Source of the DNA: Manihot esculenta
Lineage: Eukaryota > Streptophyta > Magnoliopsida > Malpighiales > Euphorbiaceae
Reading direction: 5' to 3'
NCBI RefSeq assembly: GCF_001659605.2
Contig: NC_035172.2
Location: 15,935,051-15,999,050, forward strand
Length of the DNA: 64,000 nt
How positions within the stretch are numbered: the first letter of the stretch is position 1; each line of letters opens with the position of its first letter. Below are positions 12,520 through 24,630 of the stretch, piece after piece. The position numbers and the translations under genes were made by a program. The notes under the pieces are model-generated. The model had not been told where the DNA came from, searched no databases, and saw nothing but the letters and a program-made list of their open reading frames with translations.

Positions 12520-13327
12520 ACACGATATATACGATATATATAGGCTTCTCAGGTTGGTCTTCTATTAATGGTATATGTTCTCTTTCTTATCCATAATTAT
12601 GTAAATCGACAAAAGAAAAAAAGAGAGAAAGGGGGAATGGGAGATCGTGCAAGAGAAAGTAGTCGAGCGTCAAGCATAGTACCGAGCGTCAAGCAATGTA
12701 AGCATCGAATGAGTCGAGTTTTGTACTAGGCCGATCTCTTTTTTTGTCTTTTTTTGTTTTTGTTTTCCCTTCCCCTGCCCTTTGAGTAGGAGAGGGGTTT
12801 GTGTTTGTTTTATTTTATTTTTCTTTTTAGTGGTTCTCTAGCGATGGCTCCCTCACCATCGTCAATTTTGCCTTTTTTTTTTTAGGTTTGTTGTGTGTGC
12901 TTCTTGTTTTTGGGTTTGTTTTGTTTTGTTTTTTTTCTTTGTTTTTTTTCTTCTAGATAAGAGGTTTCATGTTTGAGGGATCTTGTTAATCTATTGATGG
13001 TGTGGTTTTGACAATAATAATGCTCGGCAGAGATACAGTTATTGTTGGTGATGATTCACTTTGAGGCTATATGTGCCACATTTTTATGTGTTTTGGCTAC
13101 CCTCAAACTATAAGAAATTGAGATGCTGGTAAGATTTTTCACTGTCGCCTGGTATTTTTCTTCATCTGTTTCTAGTTGCATGCTTGGGAGGTTTCGCCTA
13201 TACTTAGGTTTCTAGTTTAGGTCCACTTTGAAGGCTCTGGAGACTCTGATTTTGGTCTTCTGATCAGGAATCGCGATGGTCGAAGCAGTGGCGAATTGAT
13301 GGGTTGATGGTAGTTTAGTGGTACTAG
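12520..13327. other. T-rich flank into which copia-1 inserted, unclassified
   Basis: T- and TG-rich sequence with long poly-T runs at 12742-12960. It resumes after copia-1 at 18302, as shown by the shared ACTAG target duplication (13323-13327 and 18302-18306). The style resembles untranslated or LINE-type sequence, but no domain was found. Confidence 0.35.
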
Positions 13328-14951
13328 TATTGGATATCAATCGGATTGAATGCAATGGAAGAAATAGAAAAATAAAATATTTCTCCAACTAAATCACGTT
13401 TAAACGAGGAAAGTAATAATAATTAAAAAGAAAATAAATACCTTTTATTTTTCTTGCAGCAAAACACGAGATCAATCGCTTTGGTTGGGTTGTTGCAAAC
13501 CACAAACCGTCTAAGTATCTGGTTTCTAACGATATCCATACATAATATCAATCGAAAAACCTTAGAACAGTTCTAAAGGATTGAGAAAGAGAGAGGTTTT
13601 GAGTCTTGGCTTTTTGCCTTTCCTATAAATTATGGAGACTCTCAAAAGTGTTTTTGCCAAGTCATTTTAGCCTCATATAAGATACCCTTTTATACTAAAA
13701 CCGTAGGGTTTCAGCATAATACTATTTATTTATTTACTTAACTAATTAAATAAATAAATTACAACTATAGTCCAGAACTTTAATAAGTAAACCATATAAA
13801 TCTTAGACAGTTTTAATTAAGTCCCTACTAAATTAATTAGATCAAAATCGTAATTCTTTCAAATTACACTTTTATCCCAATGTCAATTTATATATAATCA
13901 AGTCCTACTTGATTTAACTTCTTATTTTATTTTCTCATGCAATTCTGTATGTGTGTGACCCAATTAGGTTTCAAATATGTTGTCAACAAATATAATTAAC
14001 TAATTAATTAATTTGAAGGTCAAGAATATTGTCTATCAATATGTCAAAACTATCTAAATATTTGGAATGTCAAAAATGATTTCACTTAACATTTCAGTGC
14101 ATGGTTTGTCCATTTAATTAATATCCCTTCATCACAAATGTCCCGATTTAACATTGATGCATGGAACATGTCTGCAATATTAAATCATATTAGTTCTCAT
14201 TTATTAGCCATTGACCTATTGAATGAAATTTTAAATCTCATTTGCTAATTTCATTCCACCTTGCACAAGGATTCCATAATCAATGCTAGCAGATAACAAA
14301 TGGGACATTCCCTAATTTAACCTAGGGTGATGAATCCTATCTCAATCACATAAATACCTTTATATAGTTCCTAATATATTCAATTCATTTCAATTTGTTA
14401 CTCATGAACTAAGCGACGTGTAAGATGAATCAAAATATAAAAGTACCTATATAAAATTATTTATTAATTTCAAGTTAAAGGATAACTTACACAATCATCA
14501 CTTGAGTAATCTATAAACACAAGTTATTTCCATATGGATTTATCAGGCGGGTCAGTTCAGTGCACTTATTCATAAAATAAGTACCTACATATTAGTTCTA
14601 GATATCCTATATATCTCAACCTATGAGATTAGTTGCTTTTTCTAAAAGGAAAGAACATAATGTGTACTAGTCTCAACAGCTCTAATCATTGTCCAATCAT
14701 GATAAGAACATCGACCAGAAACATTTGGAGATATTATTTAAATGCAATAGAAATCTCACAATTATAACCACATTATAATTTCCTTTGTACAGTAATATAG
14801 TCTCATAGACTTTATCTTTACTCGAGCTTCAATTAAATTAACACTAAAGATGAATAACTGCATTTATAAAATTGTATTTAAATACTTAAAATACATGAAT
14901 AATAATATTCAACTACAACCAACAGATTGACTGTAGGGTATATTACTAATA
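13328..14951 (-). repeat. copia-1 3' LTR, full length, 1,624 bp
   Basis: Aligns with 17042-18301 from about 13672 onward. Its outer end reads TATTGGATATC, a decayed TGTTGG-type terminus. Its inner end reads TATTAGTAATA where the other copy has TGTTAGTAATA, so both TG dinucleotides have become TA. Confidence 0.85.
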
Positions 14952-17041
14952 ATCTTCCACTTGCACTAAAGCCAATCACCCATATGACTTTTCAGATAAA
15001 TATAAATGTGGTAATTATGTTTCTACTGGAACAATGCCTTAATAGAGAGTTTTAAGATTCTTATTAGTGAAACTCGCTTTATCTCCGCATATTTCCTTTT
15101 AATGATCTCTCTAATCATTTAGAATTGCCTAAATACATACTTAGATCTCCAATAAGACTTGGGTTCTCTTGCTTATGCAATGGTTCCATTGTTATTACAG
15201 TTCATTATAACTGGAACAACAATGCTAGGAACCACACCAAGTTCAAAAATGCACTTCTTGATCCAAAACTGTCTCCTTTGTTGCTTAGGACATAGAAGCA
15301 TACTTAACTTTCGTCATAGAATCTACAATGATTTATATCAAAATCTGATTGGAAATTCGCATTCGAATGTACATGAACTTTGAGTTCATCAGTCCATTCA
15401 AGTGTTATAGCCAAGAATCCTTTCTTGGATTCCTCCATACTAAACCAATTTAGCACTTTGTCAATGTAAGTGGATTTGGATAGGCCAAACAATCTTTTAG
15501 ATATATCTCTATAGATCTTAATTCCTAGAATACAACCGACTTCTCCTAAATTCTTCTTGAAGAAATTCTTGGACAACTAAATATTTACAAATTTTAGTAA
15601 TGGAATATTATTTCCTATTAATATGTCATCTACATATAAAATAAGAAATACAACTCCACTCCCACAAACCTTCTTATAAGATTCATCTATGATTTTTGAT
15701 AAAATCAAACAGTTTGATCATTTATCAAAATATATGTTCCATCTGCATGAAACTTTGTGTTTCCGTAGAAGATATTACAGTCTCTGGTTCCGTTTCCACT
15801 TGGATGTTTATTTGTGGTTCTTGAACTTCGTCAAGTTCTATGTAACTCTCACTGCTTCTTTCAAAAGAAAATTTTTTTTCTAGAAAGATAGCATGTTTTG
15901 AGACAAACACCTTTTCTCAATGGGATGATAGAAGTAATATCCAATAGTTTCTTTTGGATATTCCACAAAATCACATTTATCTGACTTAGCTCTTAGCTTA
16001 TTAGATATCATATGCTTCATATAAGCATTACATCCCCAAATCTTAAAGTGTGATAAGACTGACTTTTATTAGTCCACATCTCATATGGATCTTATCAATA
16101 AATTTGGATGAAACTCTATCAAAAAGGTATATTACAGTTTGTAAGGCATATCCCTAAAGGGATAGAGGTAAGTCTACAAGACTCATTATGGACTGTACCA
16201 TATCTAATAAAGTATGGTTTATCCTTTTTGAAACTCCATTATATTGTGGTGTTCTAGGTGAAGTCCATTATGAGAGAATCTTATTCTCTAATCACAAAAT
16301 TCATGACTTAAGATTCATCAGTTTGATCAAATCTAAGTGATTTAATACTTTTTCCAGTCTGTTTTTCAACTTTAAATTTGAATTCTTTGAACTTTTCAAA
16401 TTATTCAGATTTGTATTTCATTAAATACACATAACCATATCCAATATAGTCATCAGTGTAATGAAATACAGGTACCCATCTATGGCTTGGGTAGCCATTG
16501 GTCCACATACATCCATATGTATAAGGCCCAATGGTTCTTGTGACCATTCACCTTTTCTTTTAAAAGGTATTTTGGTCATTTTACCCATTAAACAAGTTTC
16601 AAAAGTTTCATATGATTCATAATCAAATGGATCATGATATCCATCTTTATGCAACTTAGTGATAATGCCAAAATAGAGATGGAAGTTGATTATCTAATTT
16701 GAGTCTCTTGTATATTGAGAATAAACTTTTAGAAGAAATATTATATAGACCGTCTATATAAATTTCATTTTCATAATAAGCTCCTTTATTATGAAAGAAC
16801 AAGTTTTGTTCTCAATAATAAATTTAAATCCAATATTGAAGGCTAAAATGAAATTAAAATAATATTTCTACAAAGTGTTAGAACATAATAACAATTATTC
16901 AATTCTAATACTAAGCCATAAGGTAAAAGCAGATAATAAATTCCTATGGCTAATGTAGCAACCTTTACTCCACTTGCCACTCGTAGGTCCACCTCTCATT
17001 TCCTCAATCATAAATATATCTGAAGCTCAGGACGTTAGACT
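14952..17041 (-). pseudogene. copia-1 pol remnant: integrase, reverse transcriptase and RNase H
   Basis: Minus-strand fragments run in copia order. Integrase lies around 16654-16421 and contains GEWSQEPLGLIHMDVCGPM, the N-terminal part of the core. Reverse transcriptase runs about 16140-15310, with the YVDDI catalytic motif at about 15622-15640 and the GCILGIKIYRD and YIDKVL motifs after it. RNase H-like sequence at 15300-15090 resembles the copia stretch that ends in the CDNNG motif. Stops and frameshifts interrupt all parts, so no protein can be made. By family knowledge these domains copy RNA to DNA and integrate it. Confidence 0.8.
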
Positions 17042-18301
17042 CTCATAAGATGCCCTTTTATACTAAAATTCTAGGGTTTCAGTACAATAGTATTTATTTA
17101 TTTAACTAATTAAATAAATAAATTACAATGGTTCAAAACTTTAATAAGTAAGCAATATAAATCTTAAACAGTTTTAATTAAGTCCCTACTTAATTAATTA
17201 GATCAAAATCGTAATTCTTTCAAATTATAATTTTATCCCAATACCAATTTATATGTAATAAAGTCCTACTTGATTTAACTTCTCGTTTTATTTTCTCATG
17301 CAATTTTTTATGTGTGTGACCCATTAGATTCCAAATATATTTGCAACAAATACAATTAACTAATTAATTAATTTGAAGGTCAAGAACATTGTTTAGCAAC
17401 ATGTCAAGACTATTCAAATATTTGGAATATCGAAAGTGATTTGACTTAACCTTTCAGTGCATGGTTTGTTAGTATAATTAATATCCCTTCATCCCAAATG
17501 TCCGATTTAACATTTGATGCATGGAACGTGTCTGCAATGTTAAATCATATTAGTTCTCATTTATTAGCCATCGACCTACTGAATGAAATTTCAAATCTCA
17601 TTTGCTAATTTCACTCCACATTGCGCAAGGATTCCATGATCAATGCTAGCAGAGAACAAATGGGACATCTCCTAATTTAACTTAGGGTGATGAATCCTAT
17701 CTCAATCACATAAATACCTTTATATTGTTCCTAATATATCCAATTCATTTCCATATATTACTCATGAACTAAATGACATGCAAAATGAATCAAAACATAA
17801 AAGTCCCTATATAAGATTATTTATTGATTTCAAGTTAAAGGATCACTTATACAACCATTACTTGAGTAATCTATAAACACAGGTTACTTCCATATGGATT
17901 TCTCAGACGGATCAATTCAGTGCACTTATTCATAAAATAAGCACTTATATATTAGTTCTATATATTCCACATATCTTAATCTATGAGATCAGTTGCTCCT
18001 GTAAAAGAAAAGAACACAATATGTACTAGTCTCAACAGTTCTAATCATTATCCAATAATGATAAGCAGGAACATTTGGAGACATTATTTAAATACAATAG
18101 AAATCTCACAATTATTACCACATTATAATTCTCTTTATACAGTAATATAGTTTTATAAACTTTATCTTTACTCGAAATTCAATTAAATTAACACTATAGA
18201 TAAATAACGGCCTTTATAAAATTGTATTTAAATACTTAAAATACACAAAAAATTATATCCAACTATAACTAATAGATTGACTGTAGAGTATATTACTAAC
18301 A
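17042..18301 (-). repeat. copia-1 5' LTR, truncated, about 1,260 bp
   Basis: Direct repeat of 13672-14951. About 340 bp corresponding to 13328-13671 are absent at its inner end, together with the primer-binding site. Confidence 0.85.
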
Positions 18302-19147
18302 ACTAGCGCTACTGCTTTTGGGTGATACTAGGGCTACTACTTTTAGAAGGTTGTGGATGTGTTTGGATTGTTTCTCTAGATTTGGGTTTGATTTTATAGG
18401 TTTTGGTTGGTTTGATTTTATTTAATTTAATCTAACCTCAAGACCAACAATTAATTTTATATTGCGTCCTCTCTTTTATAAAGATAAACTTATCCTTTTT
18501 GCATATAAATTATAAAATATGTAATTACATCAATAAAGTTTATAAGATTTTTTTAATATATCATTAATTTATATTAATTTATTATTAAATTATTTTTATA
18601 AATATTACTAAATTATTTTTAAATTAATAATTTTTATTTTTTTTAATTTATAATAAAGTAAATTTTAATTTAATAAATTACTTTTTTTAAAAAAATACTA
18701 TTTAAACAAATGAAATAAATTTATTTTTTTTGAAATGAAAAAATAAAAAATATTATACTAAATATTATAATTTTTTTATTATAATAAATTTAAAGATCCA
18801 AAATGAAGATAGAAGAGCACCGAAAATGAGGTGAGATTTAATTAGATATTGGATAAGAAGAAAGCCATGTGGCTTTGCTTTTAGTTGTTTGTGCTTTTTA
18901 GGATCCAAATCTTTTGAAGTTTGGGAAATGAAGCTTTGGTTTTATCTTCCTAACACAACAATGATGGAATTTGCCTCTTTGAAGCAACCATCTGTACTGT
19001 GACATTTTAGGGGCAGATAACAGTCTCAAGCGGCTAGTGTACAATTATTATTTTAGTATTAATAAAATAATATAATAGTTTAATAGTAATTAATGTTAAA
19101 ATATTATTTAATTATTTAATATTAAAATATTAAAATGTAAACATGAT
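18302..19147. other. Continuation of the copia-1 target, then AT-rich DNA
   Basis: No recognisable gene. The short non-AT patches at 18307-18450 and 18810-19030 match no family I know. Confidence 0.4.
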
Positions 19148-20032
19148 TTTATCAAAATATTTAAATTTTTTTTATCTAATTGACTTATATTTTAATAAAT
19201 AAATTATTTTATATTGAATAAAATTAAGTAAATTAATACTCTATTTTTAACAATAAATACGTAGCAGTTTTCAATATTGATATATAATTACAGTCATTGT
19301 TTTAAAATATATTATACAGTAGTGCATTAGATAAGAACTGTGCTTTTTAATCAACAAAATATTTGAAAAAAATCAATAAAATAAAAAATTAATACCTTTT
19401 AATTAGAATTTTATATTTTATTTATTTACTTTTATACTTACAAAATCATAATTTCAAGTTTCACATGATAATAAAAAAAAAATTGGAATTTTTCACATTT
19501 TAATAGATATTAATATTTATCACTTTCAATAATTACAACCTAATTTTTTTTTAATAAATACACCTTAAAGTCAATTTTTTTTTAATTTGATTTAATTTTT
19601 CAATTTAATTTGATTTACTTATAATTTCAAATAATGTATTTCTAAGTTAATAATTTGCTTTTCAATATTTTTCTTTATCCTTACATATTATAAGTGTTAT
19701 GATGATACTATCCCTGTGAAATCAAGAATCACTATTCTCTATACTTAAAAAAATAATTATATTTATTTATTCACTAATTTATTTAAGTCTAATTAAACAA
19801 AAATAGCTAAATTCAGTCAAAATGAATATGATAAGTATGATTGATTTTTTAAATAGAAATAATAATATTTTTGATTTTATAGAAATAGTATTATACCTAT
19901 GACCTTTAATAATATAAAAAATATTAGAAAATGAGTTATCGGCTTATAAATATATTGTGTGAAGTTATAAATAAATAGAATAGAACTAAAATATCAAACT
20001 GAACAGAAAAATTATTTTTGAAACATATTTAT
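19148..20032. repeat. AT-rich fold-back repeat, copy 1
   Basis: Directly repeated at 20951-21895 with high similarity, starting at GATTTTATCAAAATATTTAA in both. Inside, the left half (about 19590-19760) is an imperfect inverse of the right half (about 19860-19990), so each copy can fold back. A more diverged copy is at about 45.2-45.9 kb. This suggests a MITE-like fold-back family with no coding capacity. The Tat-like LTR at 20033 is inserted at its right end. Confidence 0.6.
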
Positions 20033-20483
20033 TGATGTTCTGAGATCTAGAAAAATAGGATTTTATAGTGTGAGTGTCAGCTTGGACGAAGAGGAAGACC
20101 TTCCCTTTTTATCCCTTTTCTTTTGTCTGCTAGTGACGTCTAACAGTCTTTTTGCTATAGTGTCACCTGCATCCGTCACTTAAATCCGCATGTACAGGCG
20201 TGTCACAACCCCCTCCATGCCAGGCGCCAATTTAATTCCCCCCGGCGCGCATGCGTGCAGGGTTGTGAAGTGACTGGACCTGCTATCTCTCCTCATATCA
20301 CATCACCGGACTGGGTTTCTTTCCGCTGGACCTGGGCTCGTGGGTCACCCGGCCTGCCCCGAGTGTCTGGGTTAGGGCCTGAGATGCTGGGTTGGTCAGC
20401 CTAAGGGGCTTCACGGGCTTTGGACCAGCTCTGTTTTCTTGAGTCTGGCCTTGCCTAGAGTGGATGAGGGCCGACGGTCATCA
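20033..20483 (-). repeat. Tat-like LTR (3' LTR), 451 bp
   Basis: On the minus strand it begins TGATGACCG and ends in ATCTCAGAACATCA, matching the ends of the LTR at 30175-30671 (TGATGACCG to ATCTCAGATCATCA). Confidence 0.8.
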
Positions 20484-20950
20484 ATTGCCCCTTTACCTCC
20501 TCATCAGTTATTGCATGATTGATGAGGGGATAAATCCCTAGAATCCATTATGACTGCGCGGCCCAAGAACGGCTCCCCTCAAAACGTCTCTTCTTTACCT
20601 TTACTATTTTCAAATTCAAAATCTCAAATCTTCACTGAACTCTTCTTCTCGTTTTGCTCTCTGTGTGCTCCATCTCTCTCGTTTTTCTGCAAAAATCGTC
20701 TTCAAGGTACGTATCTTGCTCTACAATGGATAGTCCTAGGCTTCTCGACGTCATGAATCTAGAGTCTAACGTCATCCCTCCTCTCTTACGACTTTCTTTT
20801 CTCAAGAGTATTTGGATACCCCTCTTTGTCGTATTAGGGCTCCTCATCACAACGAGGGGATCGTTCTTCCCGATCCTCCTCCCTCTAGACTCATCGACTC
20901 CCAAAGGGGGTTTAACCTAGTTTTCTTTGTCAATCAATGTGAGTTTGGCT
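20033..20950 (-). mobile_element. Tat-like gypsy fragment: 3' LTR plus start of the antisense ORF
   Basis: An LTR (20033-20483) related to those at 30175-30671 and 40752-41243 is followed by a polypurine tract (minus strand GGAGGTAAAGGGGCAAT). Next comes plus-strand sequence for an antisense ORF. This order, 3' LTR then antisense ORF, is that of a minus-oriented Tat/Retand-type element. The element stops abruptly at 20950, where the second fold-back repeat begins. Pol, gag and the 5' LTR are missing. Confidence 0.75.
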
Positions 20951-20990
20951 TGATTTTATCAAAATATTTAAATTTTTTTTATCTAATTGA
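20719..20990 (+). pseudogene. N-terminal fragment of Tat-type antisense ORF (gypsy-type transposon protein)
   Basis: The frame entered near 20797 contains YLDTPLCRIRAPHHNEGIVL, then PDPPPSRLIDSQRGFN and VNQCEFGL. I recognise these as the start of the extra ORF found on the opposite strand in Tat/Retand elements, the region often labelled putative gypsy-type transposon domain. It is opposite in sense to its own element. The upstream part is out of frame or spliced (a GTACGT donor-like word at about 20706), and the 3' part is lost at 20950. Its cellular role is unknown. Confidence 0.6.
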
Positions 20991-21895
20991 CTTATATTTT
21001 AATAAATAAATTATTTTATATTGAGTAAAATTATAATTATAATTATAATTTTAATTTTTTATAAAAAATTAAGTAAATTAATACTCTATTTTTAACAATA
21101 AATACGTAGCAGTTTTCAGTATTGATATATAATTACAGTTTAAATATGTATAGTATTAAGTTACAGTCATTGTCTTAAAATATATTATATAGTAGTGCAT
21201 TAGATAAGAATTGTGCTTTTTAACCAACAAAATATTTGAAAAAAATCAATAAAATTAAAAATTAAAACCTTTTAATTAGAATTGTATATTTTATTTATTT
21301 ATTTTTATACTTACAAAATCATGATTTCAAGTTTCACATGATAATAAAAAAAATTAGAATTTTTCACATTTTAATAGATATTAATATTTATCAATTTCAA
21401 TAATTACACTTTAATTTTTTTTAATAAATATATTTTAAAATTAATTTGTTAATTCAATTCAATTTCTCAATTTAATTTGTTTTACTTATAATTTCGGACA
21501 ATGTATTTCTAAATCAATAATTCACTTTTTAATATTTTTTTCATCATTACATATTATAAGTATTACGATAATACGATTTTTATGAAATCAAGAATCACTG
21601 TTCTCTTACTTAAAAAGACAATTATACTTATTTTATTTATTAAATTATTTAAGTCTAATTAAACGAAAATAACTAGTCAGAATGAATATAAGTATTATTA
21701 ATTTTTTAAATAAGAATAATTTTAATATTTAATTTTATAGAAATAGTGTCATCATAATACTTATAACCTTTATTAATAAAAAAAGGTTGGAAAACGAGTT
21801 ATCCACTTATAAATATATTGTTTGAAATTATAAATAAATCGAATAGAACTAAAATATCAAACTGAACAGAAAAATTAATTTTAAAAATTTGAAAT
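20951..21895. repeat. AT-rich fold-back repeat, copy 2
   Basis: Near-identical to 19148-20027 apart from small AT indels (extra ATTATA units at about 21030-21075). It starts at the same word as copy 1, directly after the truncated antisense ORF. Confidence 0.75.
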
Positions 21896-22342
21896 ATTTT
21901 TATAAATATTTTTTTTGAGTTATATTAAAATATTAATTTAAGGTGTTAGTGTTTCTATCAGATTTAATTATCAAAATCAATGATAGAATATAAATAAATT
22001 TAAGTATTTTTTATAGGATATATTAGTTAAAATTATAGTTTTGTTATATATGTTAATGCAAAATTCTAATTTTTTTAGCCATTATTTTTTTTTTATAAAA
22101 ACGGTTAATATATGAATTGAATTTTTGACATATTTTTTTATGGGCGGTATTATGACCCGATCGAAAAGTGTAATAATACTTTAGAATTTATAGGATATAT
22201 TAGTTAAAATTATAGTTTTAGGTATATATATTAATGCAAAATTTTAATTTTTTAGCCATTATTTTTTTTATAAAAACGATTAATATGTGAATTGAATTTT
22301 GAATATATTTTTTTATGGGCGGTATTATGATCCAACCAAAAG
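21896..22342. other. AT-rich left flank of copia-2
   Basis: Contains the first copy of a 177-bp tandem duplication that reaches into the copia-2 LTR, and the AAAAG target duplication at 22338-22342. Confidence 0.7.
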
Positions 22343-22364
22343 TGTAATAATACTTTAGAATTTA
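22014..22364. repeat. 177-bp tandem duplication crossing the copia-2 left boundary
   Basis: 22014-22190 repeats at 22191-22364. Both copies contain AAAAGTGTAATAATACTTTA, the target duplication plus the first bases of the copia-2 LTR. The first copy is therefore a later duplication of the insertion junction. Confidence 0.85.
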
Positions 22365-22781
22365 TCAAGTCATGAATCTTCATGTCAAATCATCAATATA
22401 ATCTCAAGCGGAAGCATATTTGAAGCTATTATAATGTAAAACCAATAATCTTAGAGTTATAGTATTTTAAATTGAGAGGTAAGAGCGGAGAGAAAAGTCT
22501 CTGCCTTTTCTACATATGGAAAAATAGAAAGACAACCTTACCTATAATTTGGGAACCACAACCCTTTTATATGATAACACATATATTCTTTTATTTCTAA
22601 TTTAACCCATCAAAAATTAGCAATTATAAAAGAGGATCTACATATTTAACTCATATTTTTACCCACTTTTATTTTAATTAGATCACTTTAATATTTGAGC
22701 CAAGTCTTTTCTTATGATAAATATGACATAATTATTATAACCTTAATATACATATAATGTATTTAGCCATATATCCTTACA
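22343..22781 (-). repeat. copia-2 3' LTR, 439 bp
   Basis: Begins TGTAATAATAC on the plus strand and ends ATATCCTTACA. Immediately right is the polypurine tract, minus strand AGTCCAAGTGGAAGAT. Confidence 0.9.
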
Positions 22782-23101
22782 ATCTTCCACTTGGACTATA
22801 CATATATATATTTTACCTTATAATCATATGTCACAATATAACCTTATGAGTTCTGAAGTTTACTATCATAATCAAAGATATTTTTGAACAATTTTGTTAA
22901 TCAATTATACTTATATAGAGCCATGAAAACTTTTGTTACAATATATGTCGTAACTAAACCCATCCTTGATTACATATACAAACATAACCAAATGACATTG
23001 ATCAAGAATGGATGCATAGCATGAAAATTATATGTAGTATGATATAAACATGTCTATTTTCAACTAGTCCAATTTATAAACTTAGTGAGATCAATCCATA
23101 C
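22782..23101 (-). pseudogene. copia-2 pol 3' end and 3' untranslated region
   Basis: On the minus strand the first frame reads VWIDLTKFINWTS then a stop. It is the probable continuation of the RNase H tail that ends at 28692, on the far side of the inserted LTR element. The rest is AT-rich untranslated sequence down to the polypurine tract. Confidence 0.55.
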
Positions 23102-24420
23102 TGATATAATATAATAATCATTCAAAGTAAGTGATACAGATTCAATAGGGCAAATTTCTAACAATAGTATGGAGCAAACTTATATCATTGGAATAAATCT
23201 AAAAGGAGTTGAAAATCATATTCATATAATTCATATACATTTGGAGCGTGCTTCAACTCATATGGGGCAGATTCGGTGCAACACTTGCAATCATAGGCTT
23301 AGAGAGGCTAATCAAACATATAGGCCAAAACTACACAAAGGGAAGCCTAAAGTGAAGATCAAGAAATGTTTTTGTGAAGATTCAGTTTTGTCATGATGGG
23401 CTTGCTATGTTTTATTATTTAGACATTTGCTTTATTTTGGTTTTGTTTGGACTTGTATTCTGACCATATTTTATCTTTTAAGTTTTAGAGTGTTGGGCCA
23501 TGTTTTGGGCTTATATTTTAATACTTATGAGTTTGATGTGTTATTTTAGTGTGTAATTGGGCTTGAGCCTTATGTGTGATTCGGTCAGGTCAAAGAAGAG
23601 TGTCTTAGGGTTTTATTTGTTTTCTCCCTACTATATAAGGATAAAAAACACTTGTAAGAGGCAGTTTTGAATTTAAATTTTCAGAATTTTTTTCATGCAT
23701 TCGGCGTGTATTGCTTTGAGTGAGAGTGAGGATTTGCTTTCATCAATTGCACCAAGAATCTTGGCTAACTTATCAACTATTTATTGTGGTGTTTGTCAGA
23801 TTCTCATCTAAATCCTTCGATCATTGGTGTTTCAGCTTCTCTAAGTGTGGGGTGCCATAGGAGGTGGATTTATCAAATCTTTGGATTCCATATCTGCTTG
23901 TGCGTATGGGTTTGAGACTTGTGCCATAGGGTTCCACGTCAGTAAGCCATGTGTTGGCACTCAAAAATAAGGTACACGTGGAAAGAGTCTGATTAGATGA
24001 TACTCGGTCCCACCGAGGGAAAAGAAGACCCGGATACTTCAAGTCTCAGCTCTTCATCAAAGGCTTGCCCTTTCAACTACGGGGCGAGGATCCACAGGAA
24101 GTTACCGTTAGATAACACAATCCAGAAGATCCTCACCATACCTATGATCTCGAGATCCCTTATCAATTAGCCGGTACCAATTGGATTTTTAGGAGATATG
24201 ATAATTAACTCCATCTTCTTATAATATAAAAGCTAATGATCGTAGAGACCAAGGCACGCATTCTTATACAACTACTCTTGAGTTCTAAGCAATTCTTTAC
24301 ATTCGCCATTTTCTTCAATTTACTGACTTGAGCGACGGAGTGGCTACTATAGGTGCCAACAACCTCACGTTCTCTTTCATGCACAGTGACCAATCGCACA
24401 ACTTTGTTTTAGCCACATCA
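23102..24420 (+). repeat. 5' LTR of the nested LARD-like element, interrupted by a solo LTR
   Basis: Bases 23102-23131 and 23942-24420 together align with the 3' LTR at 28192-28691. An ATATAAAAG TATA-like box lies near 24223-24231. The matching site in the 3' LTR reads GTCTAAAAG. Confidence 0.75.
23132..23941 (+). mobile_element. Solo LTR (about 810 bp) inserted in the LARD-like 5' LTR
   Basis: Starts TGATACAG, ends CCACGTCA, and is bracketed by GTAAG on both sides (23127-23131 and 23942-23946). A CTATATAAGG TATA-type promoter lies at about 23630, giving plus orientation. The bracketing sequence joins cleanly into one LARD LTR when this block is removed. A 75-codon open frame at 23169-23396 has no recognised domain. 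Confidence 0.7.
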
Positions 24421-24630
24421 TTTGGTAGTTTCATTTCAACCATATCATTTAGTTCTGTTGCCGGAAATTCATTATATTCTCTCTATTCATTTGGATTAAA
24501 ATCGGTCTCTTCTTCCTATTCTCTTAAAAAGAAATCTTTCTTTTCATCATTTTTCAAAATGGCTGACAATTCACGAGCTGCTGCTAAGGCTTCTGATGAC
24601 AAGGGCGTTAATCTAGGTCTCCTCTAGGTC
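24421..24630 (+). other. Leader of the LARD-like element with vestigial ORF
   Basis: Between the 5' LTR and the array lies T-rich sequence ending in an ATG at 24559 with 22 codons (MADNSRAAAKASDDKG and a few more). This could be the vestige of a gag start. Confidence 0.3.

Larger units (their letters stand above)
13328..18301 (-). mobile_element. copia-1: Ty1/copia LTR retrotransposon, internally deleted, minus orientation
   Basis: Two direct LTR copies flank about 2.1 kb of pol remnants. The 5-bp target duplication ACTAG is present on both sides. The 5' LTR (right) begins TGTTAGTAATATAC on the minus strand. The 3' LTR follows a purine-rich tract, GTGCAAGTGGAAGAT, near 14952-14970. Internal order on the minus strand is integrase, reverse transcriptase, RNase H, as in copia. 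The inner end of the 5' LTR, the primer-binding site, gag and protease are missing, so one deletion removed the junction near 17041. Confidence 0.9.

Noticed and set aside
19148..21895. Reading the two 0.9-kb direct repeats as LTRs of one element
   Set aside because: No TG/CA ends, no primer-binding site or polypurine tract; they are internally fold-back and a third copy is solitary.
23943..24365. Shorter LTR model TGTTGGCAC to GTGCCAACA
   Set aside because: Similarity between the two copies extends beyond both of these points to TGATATAA and AGCCACATCA, and a polypurine tract precedes the longer version.
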